From positions 62,001-126,000 of the forward strand of contig NZ_JANZKY010000006.1 in the NCBI RefSeq assembly GCF_025770765.1: a DNA stretch of 64,000 bases. Reading direction: 5' to 3'. Positions 8,877-18,831 of this stretch are shown one piece after another. The notes below the pieces were generated by a model that worked only from the letters and a program-made list of their open reading frames with translations, made no database searches and was not told where the DNA came from. Position numbers and translations under genes: made by a program. Position 1 is the stretch's first letter. Each line of letters begins with the position of its first letter. The DNA comes from Propionivibrio soli (GTDB lineage Bacteria; Pseudomonadota; Gammaproteobacteria; Burkholderiales; Rhodocyclaceae).

Positions 8877-8948
8877 GCCTGACTCTTCCATCGAGAGGAC
8901 GCTATCCGGCCTTCGGCCTCCAAGCGTCTCTCATGTCAAACGTCAGCC
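8877..8948 (+). repeat. attC site 8 with GTCA core
   Basis: 72 bp from GCCTGAC to GTCAGCC. The usual TAAC/GTTA core is replaced on both sides by complementary TGAC/GTCA, so the stem still pairs. The inner part matches the attC 6 subtype (CCATCGAGAGGAC / GTCTCTCATGTC). Confidence 0.72.
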
Positions 8949-8995
8949 GTCAGGAACACTACCTCTGTTCACCATCACCAGCGAGGTGTCGCCCC

Positions 8996-9307
8996 ATGCG
9001 GATCATTCGCTCCAGAGAGTTCACCGCCGACCGTGCTTGGGGTGCCATATCAATCGCCAACATGAGCGGTATCACTACTCGCGTTCACTGGACAGACAAG
9101 CCCTACAAGTGGCATGTAAACGACGGTGAAGAGGTCTTCGCCGTTCTCGATGGCATCGTCGATATGCATTACCGCGAGGCAGGTGTCGAAAGCATCGTCA
9201 GGCTTGGCGTTGGCGACATTTTCTTTGCTCAGGTAGGGTGTGAGCACGTCGCTCACCCCCGTGGTGAGGCACGGGTCCTCGTAGTGGAGCGTGAAGGCAG
9301 TGTATGA
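8996..9307 (+). CDS. Cassette 9: cupin-domain protein
   Basis: 103 residues from ATG 8996 (earlier in-frame starts lie inside the attC). A single small beta-barrel: WHVNDGEEVFAVLDGIVDMHYR matches cupin motif 1 in layout (His, Glu, then Gly), and LGVGDIFFAQVGCEHVAHPRGEARVLVVE matches motif 2 with the GDIF...G.EH pattern. Such proteins bind a metal and may be isomerases, dioxygenases or simply small-molecule binders. The substrate is unknown. Confidence 0.85.
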   Translation: MRIIRSREFTADRAWGAISIANMSGITTRVHWTDKPYKWHVNDGEEVFAVLDGIVDMHYREAGVESIVRLGVGDIFFAQVGCEHVAHPRGEARVLVVEREGSV

Positions 9308-9317
9308 GTAATTTGCC

Positions 9318-9375
9318 GGCTAACCCGTCGTTGCATCCGATCTGCCCCAGTCCGCTTCGCGGCCTGCTGTCAGCT
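9318..9375 (+). repeat. attC site 9, degenerate
   Basis: Starts with a good GGCTAAC box but the right box is decayed (GTCAGCT near 9369-9375). It is probably no longer an efficient recombination site. The gene downstream starts 50 bases later with its own AAGGAG. Confidence 0.5.
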
Positions 9376-9428
9376 GAGCTTGTACGCTTTCTCTGTCGGC
9401 ATCGACTGACTCAAGGAGCAAGCCCTTA

Positions 9429-10118
9429 ATGCAGACGCAAACCCTGCGAGATGGGGCTGAATCATTCACAGTCTCCGTACACGAAGCCAAGAAAGCTTCC
9501 CGAGTTGTGCTTTTTGCGGTGGGCGCAGGGGGCCAGCCTGAGCGTCATGCGACGCTTCTGGACGCTCTGGCTGAATCCGGTTACACGGTCGTTGCTCCGC
9601 ATTTCGACCGACTCGCTTCGCCGGTTCCTAGCGAAGCCAACTTGACTCTCCGGGCGAGGCGCTTGTCTCTCGCACTCGACGTATTCGTGCAACCCGGCGC
9701 CACCGTCGTAGGGGTAGGGCACTCTATTGGCGCAAGTACCCTTGTCGCTCTAGCGGGAGCGCAGATGTGGTTAGGGCCTGGTCGGCGCGTCAAGATCGCG
9801 CCGGACAGTCGAATAATTCGGTTGGCCCTGTTGGCGCCACCCACCGGATTCTTCAAAGCGCCTGGGGCACTCGATGCCGTGCGCGTTCCAATTTTGGCCT
9901 GGGTCGGTTCCGGAGATGACATCACACCGCCAGCTCAAACGGAATGGTTGGTGCAGGCCATGCGTGATTGGCAAGCCGTCGATGTTCGCGTCACGGCGGG
10001 TGCCGGTCATTTCTCATTCATGGATCTGCCACCGCCGCAAACCACGGAACCCTTGCCAGATAAGCAAGCCTTTCTTCGCGAGTATTCAAGTGAAGTCTGC
10101 CGGTTCGTGGGTCGCTAA
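9429..10118 (+). CDS. Cassette 10: alpha/beta hydrolase
   Basis: 229 residues. Classical fold landmarks: early strand VVLFAVGAGG, strand YTVVAPHFD, nucleophile elbow GVGHSIGAS (GHSIG, Ser nucleophile), the acid-bearing loop PILAWVGSGDDITPP, and the late His in GAGHFSFMDLPPP. Residues after the elbow look like a dienelactone hydrolase/serine-esterase-like protein rather than a lipase; there is no signal peptide, so cytoplasmic. Preceded by AAGGAG with 9-base spacing. Confidence 0.85.
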   Translation: MQTQTLRDGAESFTVSVHEAKKASRVVLFAVGAGGQPERHATLLDALAESGYTVVAPHFDRLASPVPSEANLTLRARRLSLALDVFVQPGATVVGVGHSIGASTLVALAGAQMWLGPGRRVKIAPDSRIIRLALLAPPTGFFKAPGALDAVRVPILAWVGSGDDITPPAQTEWLVQAMRDWQAVDVRVTAGAGHFSFMDLPPPQTTEPLPDKQAFLREYSSEVCRFVGR

Positions 10119-10160
10119 AGGAACCACTGTCCATGGCAAACGGCCTACGGCACGTGCTAC

Positions 10161-10227
10161 GGATAACGCGGCACTCAACCGGATGCTACGCGATAAGGCG
10201 GCGACGCGGATAGCTCTACGGTACAGG
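10161..10227 (+). repeat. attC site 10, degenerate
   Basis: Still recognisable as a relative of attC 3/4: CTCAACCG, GCTACGCGATAAGGCGGC and GATAGCTCTACG are retained, but the boxes are changed (GGATAAC left, GTACAGG right). Confidence 0.55.
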
Positions 10228-10234
10228 GCTGAAC

Positions 10235-10702
10235 ATGCTTACGATTGAACGCGCCTTACCTCAAGATGCCCCTGCGATCCTGGCTCTCCAGAGGCTCGCC
10301 TTTCAGTCCGAAGCAGCGCTCTACAACGACTGGTCGATTCCGCCGCTCACGCAAACGCTCGAGGCGTTACTCAAAGAGTTTTCCGCCGCTATCATTCTCA
10401 AGGCGATTGCCGAGGGTCAGCTTGTGGGGTCTGTTCGCGCCAGGTGTCACGATGGCCTCTGCGAGGTTGGTCGTCTCATTGTGCACCCTGCCTTTCAACG
10501 TCGAGGTATCGGCTCACGACTGCTGACGGCCATTGAAGACCAATTTCCGGCGGTTACCCGATTTGAGCTTTTCACCGGAAGCAAGAGTGAAAGCAACCTT
10601 CGGCTCTATCAACGGGCGGGCTATCGAATCACCCGAACCAAGTCGCTCTCTCCGGCGGCATCCATCACCTATCTGGAGAAGCGTGCTAATCCAGCCGGCT
10701 AG
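10235..10702 (+). CDS. Cassette 11: GNAT N-acetyltransferase
   Basis: 155 residues. Motif A of the GNAT fold is clear: LIVHPAFQRRGIGSRLLTAIE, with the acetyl-CoA pyrophosphate loop QRRGIG. Motif B follows in TGSKSESNLRLYQRAGYRI. The acceptor is unknown; short cassette GNATs include both drug- and protein-modifying enzymes, and nothing here decides between them. Last coding cassette of the array. Confidence 0.9.
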   Translation: MLTIERALPQDAPAILALQRLAFQSEAALYNDWSIPPLTQTLEALLKEFSAAIILKAIAEGQLVGSVRARCHDGLCEVGRLIVHPAFQRRGIGSRLLTAIEDQFPAVTRFELFTGSKSESNLRLYQRAGYRITRTKSLSPAASITYLEKRANPAG

Positions 10703-10708
10703 GCCTGC

Positions 10709-10760
10709 GTTCAACGATCCGCACGACAGGCCGTGCGGTCGCCTCCGCTCCACGTTGAAC
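10709..10760 (+). repeat. attC site 11 (end of array)
   Basis: 52 bp from GTTCAAC to GTTGAAC (perfect RYYYAAC / GTTRRRY), inner stem CCGCACGAC / GTGCGGTCG. The shortest and most symmetric site; it closes the array. Confidence 0.75.
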
Positions 10761-11138
10761 ATGAGCCCTTGGGTCGTGAGCCATCCACTGCAGTAACGAT
10801 ACCGGTCGATAATCGCCATGGATAGCGAGTGGCAGCTAACTGGCGCCTAGCTGCCCGAATTCAACCAAATGTCCAAGGTCGGCTTTGGCCGACGATCTGC
10901 CAGTACACATGACCACATGTTGTTCGCTGCACCTTGCTGCTCGTCCCTAATAGAAATTACAACGCGCATCATCCGTACAAAAGGTGAATTCCGCGTTCAG
11001 GTCTGAAAAAAGTGATCTTTTGATAGTGAGCGCACGCTATCGATAAAACCCTTACCATTCAATGTTGTGGGCTCTCAAGTTCGTGATCAAGGCTCTCAAA
11101 CTGGATGATCAACAACAACAGCACAAACAATTCGCACC
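10761..11138. other. Intergenic region between integron and groESL
   Basis: No gene supported. It contains two perfect hairpins: GGCAGCTA/TAGCTGCC around a 9-base loop (10831-10855, which also holds GCTAAC and could be an attC remnant) and GTCGGC-TTTG-GCCGAC (10878-10893). Neither is followed by a T-run. The right half (about 10920-11130) is AT-richer leader sequence before the groES promoter. Confidence 0.5.
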
Positions 11139-11167
11139 TTGAAATTCCGGCACCCTGTCCCTATTAT
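11139..11167 (+). promoter_or_regulatory. groESL promoter, overlapping sigma70 and sigma32-like elements
   Basis: TTGAAA (11139-11144), 17 bases, TATTAT (11162-11167) is a strong sigma70-type promoter. The same stretch reads CTTGAAA, 14 bases, CCCTATTA, close to the heat-shock sigma32 consensus. The CIRCE operator starts at the last base of the -10. Confidence 0.75.
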
Positions 11168-11193
11168 TAGCACTCGTCCGATGTGAGTGCTAA
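11167..11193 (+). promoter_or_regulatory. CIRCE operator (HrcA binding site)
   Basis: Perfect TTAGCACTC, 9-base spacer, GAGTGCTAA. This is the HrcA repressor site controlling chaperonin genes; it lies directly at the start of the transcript, so groESL is expected to be HrcA-repressed. Confidence 0.95.
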
Positions 11194-11280
11194 TAACTCC
11201 ATCTGCACGCTTTCTGCTCCTCGCGGCAGATCCAGTTAAAAGTAAGTCGTCACTTGTGCTAATACCTAGGAGAAAACTGC

Positions 11281-11571
11281 ATGAAAATCCGTCCTTTGCA
11301 TGATCGCGTGATCGTCAAGCGCTTGGAAGAAGAACGCAAGACCGCGTCCGGCATTGTGATTCCGGACAACGCCGCCGAAAAGCCCGATCAAGGGCAAGTT
11401 CTGGCGGTTGGACCGGGCAAGCGCGACGAGAGCGGCAAGTACATCACCCCGGATGTGAAGGTGGGCGACCGCGTGTTGTTCGGTAAATACGCCGGTCAGA
11501 CCGTCAAGGTTGACGGTGAGGAAGTGCTGGTCATGCGCGAAGAAGACATCATGGGTGTCGTCGAAGCCTGA
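11281..11571 (+). CDS. groES: Co-chaperonin GroES
   Basis: 96 residues, the normal length. It begins [18 protein letters not shown] and contains the mobile loop region (about 17-32, [18 protein letters not shown]) that contacts GroEL, and the C-terminal [15 protein letters not shown]. It forms the heptameric lid of the GroEL folding chamber in the cytoplasm. AGGAG lies 8 bases before the ATG. First gene of the groESL operon under CIRCE control. Confidence 0.98.
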   Translation: MKIRPLHDRVIVKRLEEERKTASGIVIPDNAAEKPDQGQVLAVGPGKRDESGKYITPDVKVGDRVLFGKYAGQTVKVDGEEVLVMREEDIMGVVEA

Positions 11572-11591
11572 TCCGGCGCCGGCGTGCATAA

Positions 11592-13289
<1,698 letters not shown>

Positions 13290-13333
13290 TCAGCCGGCCG
13301 ATAAAGCCGAACTGACCCAGTCATTCGTCGAAA

Positions 13334-13366
13334 GCCCCGCGTCTTCCAGAGACGCGGGGCTTTTTT
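13334..13366 (+). terminator. Rho-independent terminator of groESL
   Basis: GCCCCGCGTCT / AGACGCGGGGC stem with a 5-base loop, followed by TTTTTT, 44 bases after the groEL stop. Confidence 0.95.
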
Positions 13367-13695
13367 ATTGCCGTCTTTTGTCGATTGCCGGTGCAACGCG
13401 GCTGAATACGCGGCCGAAAGGCCTCAATGCGTTCATGGGCACTTATTCGCGCGCTGCGTGTCATATGCCGCGTTCGATCTCTGCGGTTGAAGCAATTGAG
13501 AAAAAGAGGGAATCCGGAAGCGAACCCCGATTGGGCCCGGAAAAAAAGGCGGGGAGCGCCCGGTGCAGTAGCAGGCACCCCCCGAGTTTAGGCCGAAACC
13601 AAAACTCCTAAGACCGTAAAGGAGAACAGCAAACGCAGGCTAAGACCGGCGGCTTACAGAAACCTTACGAAAAACCATTTCGCCAGGGAGGCGAT
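13367..13695. other. Intergenic region upstream of the two-component system
   Basis: About 330 bases with no supportable gene. It has a short GC-rich inverted stretch near 13548-13585 (GGGAGCGCCCGG, CACCCCCCG). The response regulator has GGGAGG 6 bases before its ATG at the right edge. No clear promoter seen. Confidence 0.45.
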
Positions 13696-14376
13696 ATGCG
13701 AATCCTGCTTGCAGAAGATGACCGGATCATCGCGGACGGATTGGGACGCTCACTACGCCAGTCGGGGTACGCCGTCGACTGGGTAGCGAACGGTCAGGAT
13801 GCCGACAACGCCCTGCTGACGGCGAGCTACGATCTAGTGATCCTCGATGTTGGCCTGCCCAAGCTATCGGGCTTGGAAGTGCTGCGCCGTTTCCGTGCCC
13901 GGGTGTCGCGTGTTCCTGTCCTGATCTTGACGGCGCTGGACGGCATCAGTGACCGCGTCAAAGGGCTCGATCTGGGCGCTGACGATTACATGGTGAAGCC
14001 GTTCGAGCTTCCGGAACTGGAGGCGCGTGTTCGTGCATTGACTCGGCGGTCCACGGGCACGACGCCGGTCATCCAGTTTGGCGCGTTGTCTTTCGATCAA
14101 ACCGACCGCTGCGCGTTGCTCAATGGCGAGGTGCTCGACCTCTCGGCGCGCGAGCTTGGCCTGCTCGAAATTCTCATGCTCAGGGCGGGGCGTCTGGTAA
14201 GCAAAGATCAGCTGGTCGACCACCTCTGCGGCTGGGGCGAGGAAGTGAGTCACAACGCCATCGAGGTCTACGTTCATCGCTTGCGGAAAAAACTCGAATC
14301 AAGCGGCGCCACCATCACCACCGTCCGTGGCCTCGGATACTGCTTTGAAAAGTCAGCGCAAGAAACTCACGCCTGA
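13696..14376 (+). CDS. OmpR-family response regulator (TctD/QseB-like)
   Basis: 226 residues. Receiver domain: acidic pair in LAEDDR, phospho-acceptor Asp in DLVILDVGLPKLSG (about residue 51), Thr in LILTALD, Lys in DDYMVKPFELPEL. Winged-helix effector from about 125, ending EVYVHRLRKKLESSGATITTVRGLGYCF. It is a DNA-binding regulator phosphorylated by the adjacent sensor kinase, whose reading frame overlaps its 3' end. Confidence 0.95.
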   Translation: MRILLAEDDRIIADGLGRSLRQSGYAVDWVANGQDADNALLTASYDLVILDVGLPKLSGLEVLRRFRARVSRVPVLILTALDGISDRVKGLDLGADDYMVKPFELPELEARVRALTRRSTGTTPVIQFGALSFDQTDRCALLNGEVLDLSARELGLLEILMLRAGRLVSKDQLVDHLCGWGEEVSHNAIEVYVHRLRKKLESSGATITTVRGLGYCFEKSAQETHA

Positions 14377-15844
14377 CACGCAGCGCTCGCTGTTCGGCGA
14401 GATCCTGGATTGGATGCTCGCCCCGCTGCTGTTTGTGTGGCCGATCAGTATAGCGGTGACGCACTACTTCGCGACGACGGTCGCCGACTACCCCTACGAT
14501 CAGGCGCTACGCGAACGCGCCACGGCGATCGCCCGTCAGGTCAGGTTCGTGGCCGGTGAGCCTTCGCTCTCACTGCCGGCGTCTACGCGTGCTTTCCTGC
14601 GGTCGGACGAAACGGACAACGTGTACTTCCGCGTACGTCGACATGATGGTCGCCTGCTCGCTGGTGACGCAGAGTTGCCGGCCGCGGTCGACGAGATGCC
14701 TGCGGGTACGGAGCCTGGCGAGGTCTACTTTCGCGACATCGACTATCGCGGCCAGGACTTGCGCGTCGCCTACACCTACGTAGCTGCAGCTGGGCCACCC
14801 AGCGGGAGGGAGGTGATCGTCGAAGTAGCCGAAACGTTGGAAAAGCGTTCGCAACTTTCGAACAAGATCATCGCTAGCGTAATCCTGCCGCAGTTTGTAA
14901 TCATTCCCCTGGCAGTGATCCTCGTCTGGTTCGGGCTTTCGCAAGGACTGCGCCCGTTGGCGTATCTGCGCGAACGCATCGAAACGCGGAAAGAGGCGGA
15001 CCTTTCCCCAATCGCGGCTGGTCGCGTTCCCGAGGAGCTGGCGCCCCTGACCGAAGCCTTCAACTCGATGCTGGCCCGTATGCAGCACAATATGGACGCC
15101 CAGCGACGCTTCATCTCGGACGCCGCGCATCAGATGCGCACGCCGCTTACGGGGTTGAAGATGCAGGCTCAACTCGCGATGCGGGAAAACGATCCTGACC
15201 AGCTTCGCTATGCGCTTGAAAATATCTCAAGCAGCGTGGACCGTGCGTCGCATCTCGTTAACCAACTGCTCGCATTGGCACGGGCGGAAACCGGCGAACA
15301 CGCCGAACAGCCGATGGTCGCGATCGATCTCGACCAATTGTTGCGCGAAACCGTCGAGGATTGGGTCATGCGCGCGCGAGTCCGCCGCATCGACCTCGGC
15401 TTTGAACGGACCGGGCGCATGCCGATTTTCGGTAATGCGTTTCTGCTGCGCGAAATGATCAACAATCTGCTCGACAACGCCTTGCGCTACACGCCCGACG
15501 AAGGTCGCGTTACAGCCCGCGTTGTCGCTCAGTCGGATTTTGTCATGCTCGAAATCGAAGACAGCGGCGTCGGTATCTCCGAGGCCGAAGCGCATAAAGT
15601 GTTCGACCGTTTCTACCGGGTGGAGGGCACTGGCGTCGAGGGCACAGGGCTCGGGCTTGCCATTGTGCGCGAAATCGCCGAATTGCACCGGGCGGTAGCG
15701 AGCCTTCGCCCGAGACCCGTCGACGAGCATGGCCAACGCCCCCCCGGCTGCATCGCTCGCGTCCTGTTTCCCCTGTACATGACGCCCGACGAGGCCGACC
15801 CGCCTCAGGAACGCTCCTCGGAAGTGCTTTTTAGCCAGCCGTAG
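14327..15844 (+). CDS. Sensor histidine kinase (TctE-like, with periplasmic 2CSK-type sensor domain)
   Basis: 505 residues if started at GTG 14327; TTG 14345 (giving LKSQRKK...) or a later start is equally possible, because the N-terminus overlaps the regulator. TM1 near 30-52, a periplasmic domain to about 180 with VYFRVRRHDGRLLAGD, TM2 near 183-205, HAMP, phospho-acceptor His in FISDAAHQMRTPLTGL, N box NLLDNALRYTP, G1 DSGVGIS, G2 GTGLGLAIV. Architecture and pairing resemble the tricarboxylate-sensing TctDE systems, but no transporter gene is adjacent, so the signal is unknown. Confidence 0.92.
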   Translation: MASDTALKSQRKKLTPDTQRSLFGEILDWMLAPLLFVWPISIAVTHYFATTVADYPYDQALRERATAIARQVRFVAGEPSLSLPASTRAFLRSDETDNVYFRVRRHDGRLLAGDAELPAAVDEMPAGTEPGEVYFRDIDYRGQDLRVAYTYVAAAGPPSGREVIVEVAETLEKRSQLSNKIIASVILPQFVIIPLAVILVWFGLSQGLRPLAYLRERIETRKEADLSPIAAGRVPEELAPLTEAFNSMLARMQHNMDAQRRFISDAAHQMRTPLTGLKMQAQLAMRENDPDQLRYALENISSSVDRASHLVNQLLALARAETGEHAEQPMVAIDLDQLLRETVEDWVMRARVRRIDLGFERTGRMPIFGNAFLLREMINNLLDNALRYTPDEGRVTARVVAQSDFVMLEIEDSGVGISEAEAHKVFDRFYRVEGTGVEGTGLGLAIVREIAELHRAVASLRPRPVDEHGQRPPGCIARVLFPLYMTPDEADPPQERSSEVLFSQP

Positions 15845-15862
15845 AAAAGGTACTGCGGACTT

Positions 15863-15891
15863 TTGACGAAGCCAACCCGAGCCGCTATAAT
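15863..15891 (+). promoter_or_regulatory. Promoter of tRNA-Phe
   Basis: TTGACG (15863-15868), 17 bases, TATAAT (15886-15891), 15 bases before the tRNA 5' end; near-consensus sigma70 promoter. Confidence 0.85.
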
Positions 15892-15906
15892 CGCGCCTTC
15901 TTGTTT

Positions 15907-16331
<425 letters not shown>

Positions 16332-16460
16332 CGGTTTCCTTCGGCCGTTGACTTGCAAAAATGCAAGATGTAGAGTCTTGCAAAATTGCAAGGTTGCAAA
16401 TTTGTAAGTTCGATTGATTCTAGCTGTATCGATCGACGTTAGCAAAAGGCACGAGTGGGG

Positions 16461-16661
16461 CTACCGGCTCATGTACTTCAAAGCCAAACCCGCGAAGGCC
16501 AAAGCGGCAAGGAGCCAAGTGGTGATGGCGAAGACCTTGAACGGATTAACGCGCTTTCGGGGAGTGGCTCGGGCAAACCGCTGCCGCATCGCTTGCAGCC
16601 TCCGTTCCTTGACGCGTTCCGGCAGGTGATACGAATGATAGTCGCGCTCGTCTATTGGCAT
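16461..16661 (-). CDS. Small membrane protein of the prophage
   Basis: 66 residues: a strongly basic N-terminal part (RDYHSYHLPERVKERRLQAM, then RKRVNPFK) and one membrane helix near 46-63 (ITTWLLAALAFAGLALKYM). It lies on the same strand as the regulator, in the divergent control region left of rep. No family recognised; superinfection-related or regulatory roles are possible but unproven. Confidence 0.5.
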   Translation of the reverse strand: MPIDERDYHSYHLPERVKERRLQAMRQRFARATPRKRVNPFKVFAITTWLLAALAFAGLALKYMSR

Positions 16662-16739
16662 GTCATTCCAACCCTTGCTGTTCGTGGTGATCGATTCACC
16701 ACGGAAATATAGACCGACCGAAGCAAAAGAGGGTTCGCG

Positions 16740-17993
16740 ATGACCAAAAGAGCGCCGGAAGCTCCTTCACTCGAAACGATGCGTCTCTCCGAGGCGCAGC
16801 TTGCCGAAATCTACCAAGACGTTAAAAGAGGGCTCGCGCAGGCCGAAGCGAACCTCCGCTTCCATGCGTCCGCGCGTCGCCCGGAGCGCAGCGAGGACGC
16901 GCGCGGCCGCATGGCTTCCCCCGCTACTAACAGGGGGGTAAAGTCCGGGCAACCGCGCCAAGTCATCGCCGCCAAGCTCCGTTTAGAAGACGGTCAAGTC
17001 ATCGAAATTCCGGCGCGTCGGACGTGGGGAGGGTCGGCCGCGTTCCTCGATTGGGTGAACTTCACCACCGACGAACGGGACTTCTTTTTCGGTAAGGCGT
17101 GCGTCACCGACGAAGAAGTGATGGACCGCGTGTCCTACAAGCTCAAAGAAATCTTTGGCTTCGGGATCACCAAACAACGCGACGGCGGCGCGAACTTCTA
17201 CGACCGCTCCTACATCATCGGCGATGGCTACGGCCTTGTCTGCTACGGCGGGCAACGGAACACCATCCTCATCATGCTCTCCGGTGAAGGCTGCGCTGCG
17301 GCGAGGGACGGATGGGAAAAACGCCTGTACCACTTCCTCACCACAGCGTGCAGCCATCGCGCCAAGCTAACCCGCGTCGACTGCGCCCACGACGACTACA
17401 AGGGCGAAAGCTACTCCGTCACGCAAGCCGATGCTGACTTCGACGCCGGCAAGTTCAACACCGGGGGCCGTAACCCCAATCACGAATACCGGGGCAACTG
17501 GAAACGCCCGACCGGCAAAGGTCGAACCCTCTACATCGGCAATCGAGAAAGCGGCAAATTCTGTCGCGTTTACGAGAAGGGACGCCAACTCGGCGACCGT
17601 ACCTCCGAATGGGTACGCGTCGAAGTCGAGTTCAAAGCGATCCACCGCTTTATCCCCTTCGAAATCCTCCTACAGCCCGGCCAATTCCTAGCGGCGGCGT
17701 ATCCCGCCTTTGCGTGGATATCCCAACGTCAAGAACGCATCTTGACCACGCAAAAGAAAACCGAAATCACCTACCAGTCGGCGTGTGAGAACGGCCGTAA
17801 GCAACTCGGCGCACTCATCAACGTAATGCTCGCCATCGAAGGCACGGCGGAAAAGGTCGTGCAAAAGCTGATCCGGGACGCCATCCCCGCGCGTCTCAAA
17901 GTGCCCATGTGGCGCACGGTCGGCGAATGCATCCACGAGTACCAACGCGAGCAATGCCCGCGAGAAGTTTTCGACAACATGGCGCTCGCATAG
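16740..17993 (+). CDS. Phage replication initiation protein (Rep_trans/RstA-like)
   Basis: 417 residues. Initiates rolling-circle replication of the phage genome. The middle carries LTRVDCAHDDYKGE (acidic/His metal-site region) and LYIGNRESGKFCRVYEKGRQLG, then WVRVEVEFKA, the arrangement of the Rep_trans superfamily to which RstA of CTXphi and other filamentous phage Reps belong; the Tyr in RVYEKG is the likely nicking residue by position. It opens the plus-strand phage gene series, followed 23 bases later by the ssDNA-binding protein. Confidence 0.88.
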   Translation: MTKRAPEAPSLETMRLSEAQLAEIYQDVKRGLAQAEANLRFHASARRPERSEDARGRMASPATNRGVKSGQPRQVIAAKLRLEDGQVIEIPARRTWGGSAAFLDWVNFTTDERDFFFGKACVTDEEVMDRVSYKLKEIFGFGITKQRDGGANFYDRSYIIGDGYGLVCYGGQRNTILIMLSGEGCAAARDGWEKRLYHFLTTACSHRAKLTRVDCAHDDYKGESYSVTQADADFDAGKFNTGGRNPNHEYRGNWKRPTGKGRTLYIGNRESGKFCRVYEKGRQLGDRTSEWVRVEVEFKAIHRFIPFEILLQPGQFLAAAYPAFAWISQRQERILTTQKKTEITYQSACENGRKQLGALINVMLAIEGTAEKVVQKLIRDAIPARLKVPMWRTVGECIHEYQREQCPREVFDNMALA

Positions 17994-18016
17994 CGCCTTC
18001 TTTGAGGAGATAGCAA

Positions 18017-18307
18017 ATGGAAAGCCGCTTTCAAGTGTTGGGATGCAAAGGCTTCAAGGGCGAAGTGGAAGGCGTGAACTACGACTCGACAACGCTTTAC
18101 ATCGTTATGCCCGTGTCAAAACGCGCCGGGACCGAAGCCGGGTTCAACGTCAAGGAAGTGAAGTTCGGCAAAGAAGAAGAGTTCCAAAAACTCAAAAACC
18201 TCCCGTTCCCGGTCATGGCCGAACTCGATTTGGAAATCAACACCAAGGGCATTGAGTGCTTCGGCTTCAAGGCGGTGAAAGCTCAAGAGCAACCGAACAA
18301 GGGGTAA
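18017..18307 (+). CDS. Single-stranded DNA-binding protein of the prophage (gpV/RstB-like)
   Basis: 96 residues, beta-rich, with a basic loop VSKRAGTEAGFNVKEVKFG and C-terminal KGIECFGFKAVKAQ. Size, composition and position directly behind rep match the ssDNA-binding proteins of filamentous phages, which coat the plus strand and switch replication to packaging. Ribosome site GAGGAGAT 7 bases upstream of ATG. Confidence 0.72.
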   Translation: MESRFQVLGCKGFKGEVEGVNYDSTTLYIVMPVSKRAGTEAGFNVKEVKFGKEEEFQKLKNLPFPVMAELDLEINTKGIECFGFKAVKAQEQPNKG

Positions 18308-18310
18308 GCC

Positions 18311-18508
18311 ATGGGACGCGACCTGCGCCAAGTGTGGGTGATACAGGACAAGCGAAGCGGGATGTTCCTGCATCTCGATCTGTACCTAACCCGCTCGCTC
18401 AAGGAAGCGGGTCGCGCTCCTGATCCGCTCTGCGCTCAAGAAACCGCACGGCTCAACCTCAGCGGGCCGTTCGAAATTCACACGTTTTGGGAACCGAGGG
18501 TGGACTAA
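18311..18508 (+). CDS. Hypothetical prophage protein
   Basis: 65 residues, soluble, no family recognised. It starts 3 bases after the previous stop, and its TAA overlaps the ATG of the next gene (TAATG), so translation is coupled through the early gene block. Confidence 0.65.
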   Translation: MGRDLRQVWVIQDKRSGMFLHLDLYLTRSLKEAGRAPDPLCAQETARLNLSGPFEIHTFWEPRVD

Positions 18509-18798
18509 TGAGCAAGCAACAAAACGCCGCTGTAGCCATGACGTTAACGTTGCCCGGTATTCCCGCGAAGCGTGGCCGGCCAGTCACCGGAAGGGCAATG
18601 AGTGGAGCCGAACGTCAACGGCGGTTTCGCAAACGTCATAAAACCATCGAAACCGGCGAACGCATCGGAGCCACGATAAAGCGTTTGGCCGAGCAGTTCG
18701 AACTCTCCGAATTGCAGGTCACGCGGGAGCTACTGCGATTCGCGTTATGTAACAGAAATTGGTGGAGAACCGGTTTTCCGTCACGCGTAACGGAATAG
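18508..18798 (+). CDS. Putative DNA-binding prophage protein
   Basis: 96 residues from ATG 18508. The N-terminal part ends in GRPVTGRAMSGAERQRRFRKRHK, a basic segment found in many small phage and plasmid proteins. It is followed by an alpha-helical stretch (IGATIKRLAEQFELSELQVTRELLRFAL) that could form a helix-turn-helix or ribbon-helix-helix. Probably nucleic-acid binding; the role is inferred only. Confidence 0.6.
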   Translation: MSKQQNAAVAMTLTLPGIPAKRGRPVTGRAMSGAERQRRFRKRHKTIETGERIGATIKRLAEQFELSELQVTRELLRFALCNRNWWRTGFPSRVTE

Positions 18799-18831
18799 AG
18801 CGAACACGTGGACGGCAACGCGGAGGACGTC

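Larger units (their letters stand above)
3180..10760. mobile_element. Sedentary-type integron: integrase plus 11-attC cassette array
   Basis: An integron integrase gene on the minus strand is followed, in the opposite direction, by a run of short plus-strand genes, each separated by a 52-90 bp imperfect palindrome starting with RYYYAAC (usually GCCTAAC) and ending with GTTRRRY (usually GTTAGGC). This is the defining integron layout. Several attC sites are closely alike (two 87-bp sites share most of their length), which is typical of chromosomal rather than class 1 integrons. Sites at the distal end are degenerate. No sulI/qacE-type 3' conserved segment or transposon functions are present. 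Confidence 0.9.

Noticed and set aside
10235-10702. GNAT cassette as an aminoglycoside acetyltransferase
   Set aside because: Only general GNAT motifs are visible; no drug-specific features, so no resistance claim.
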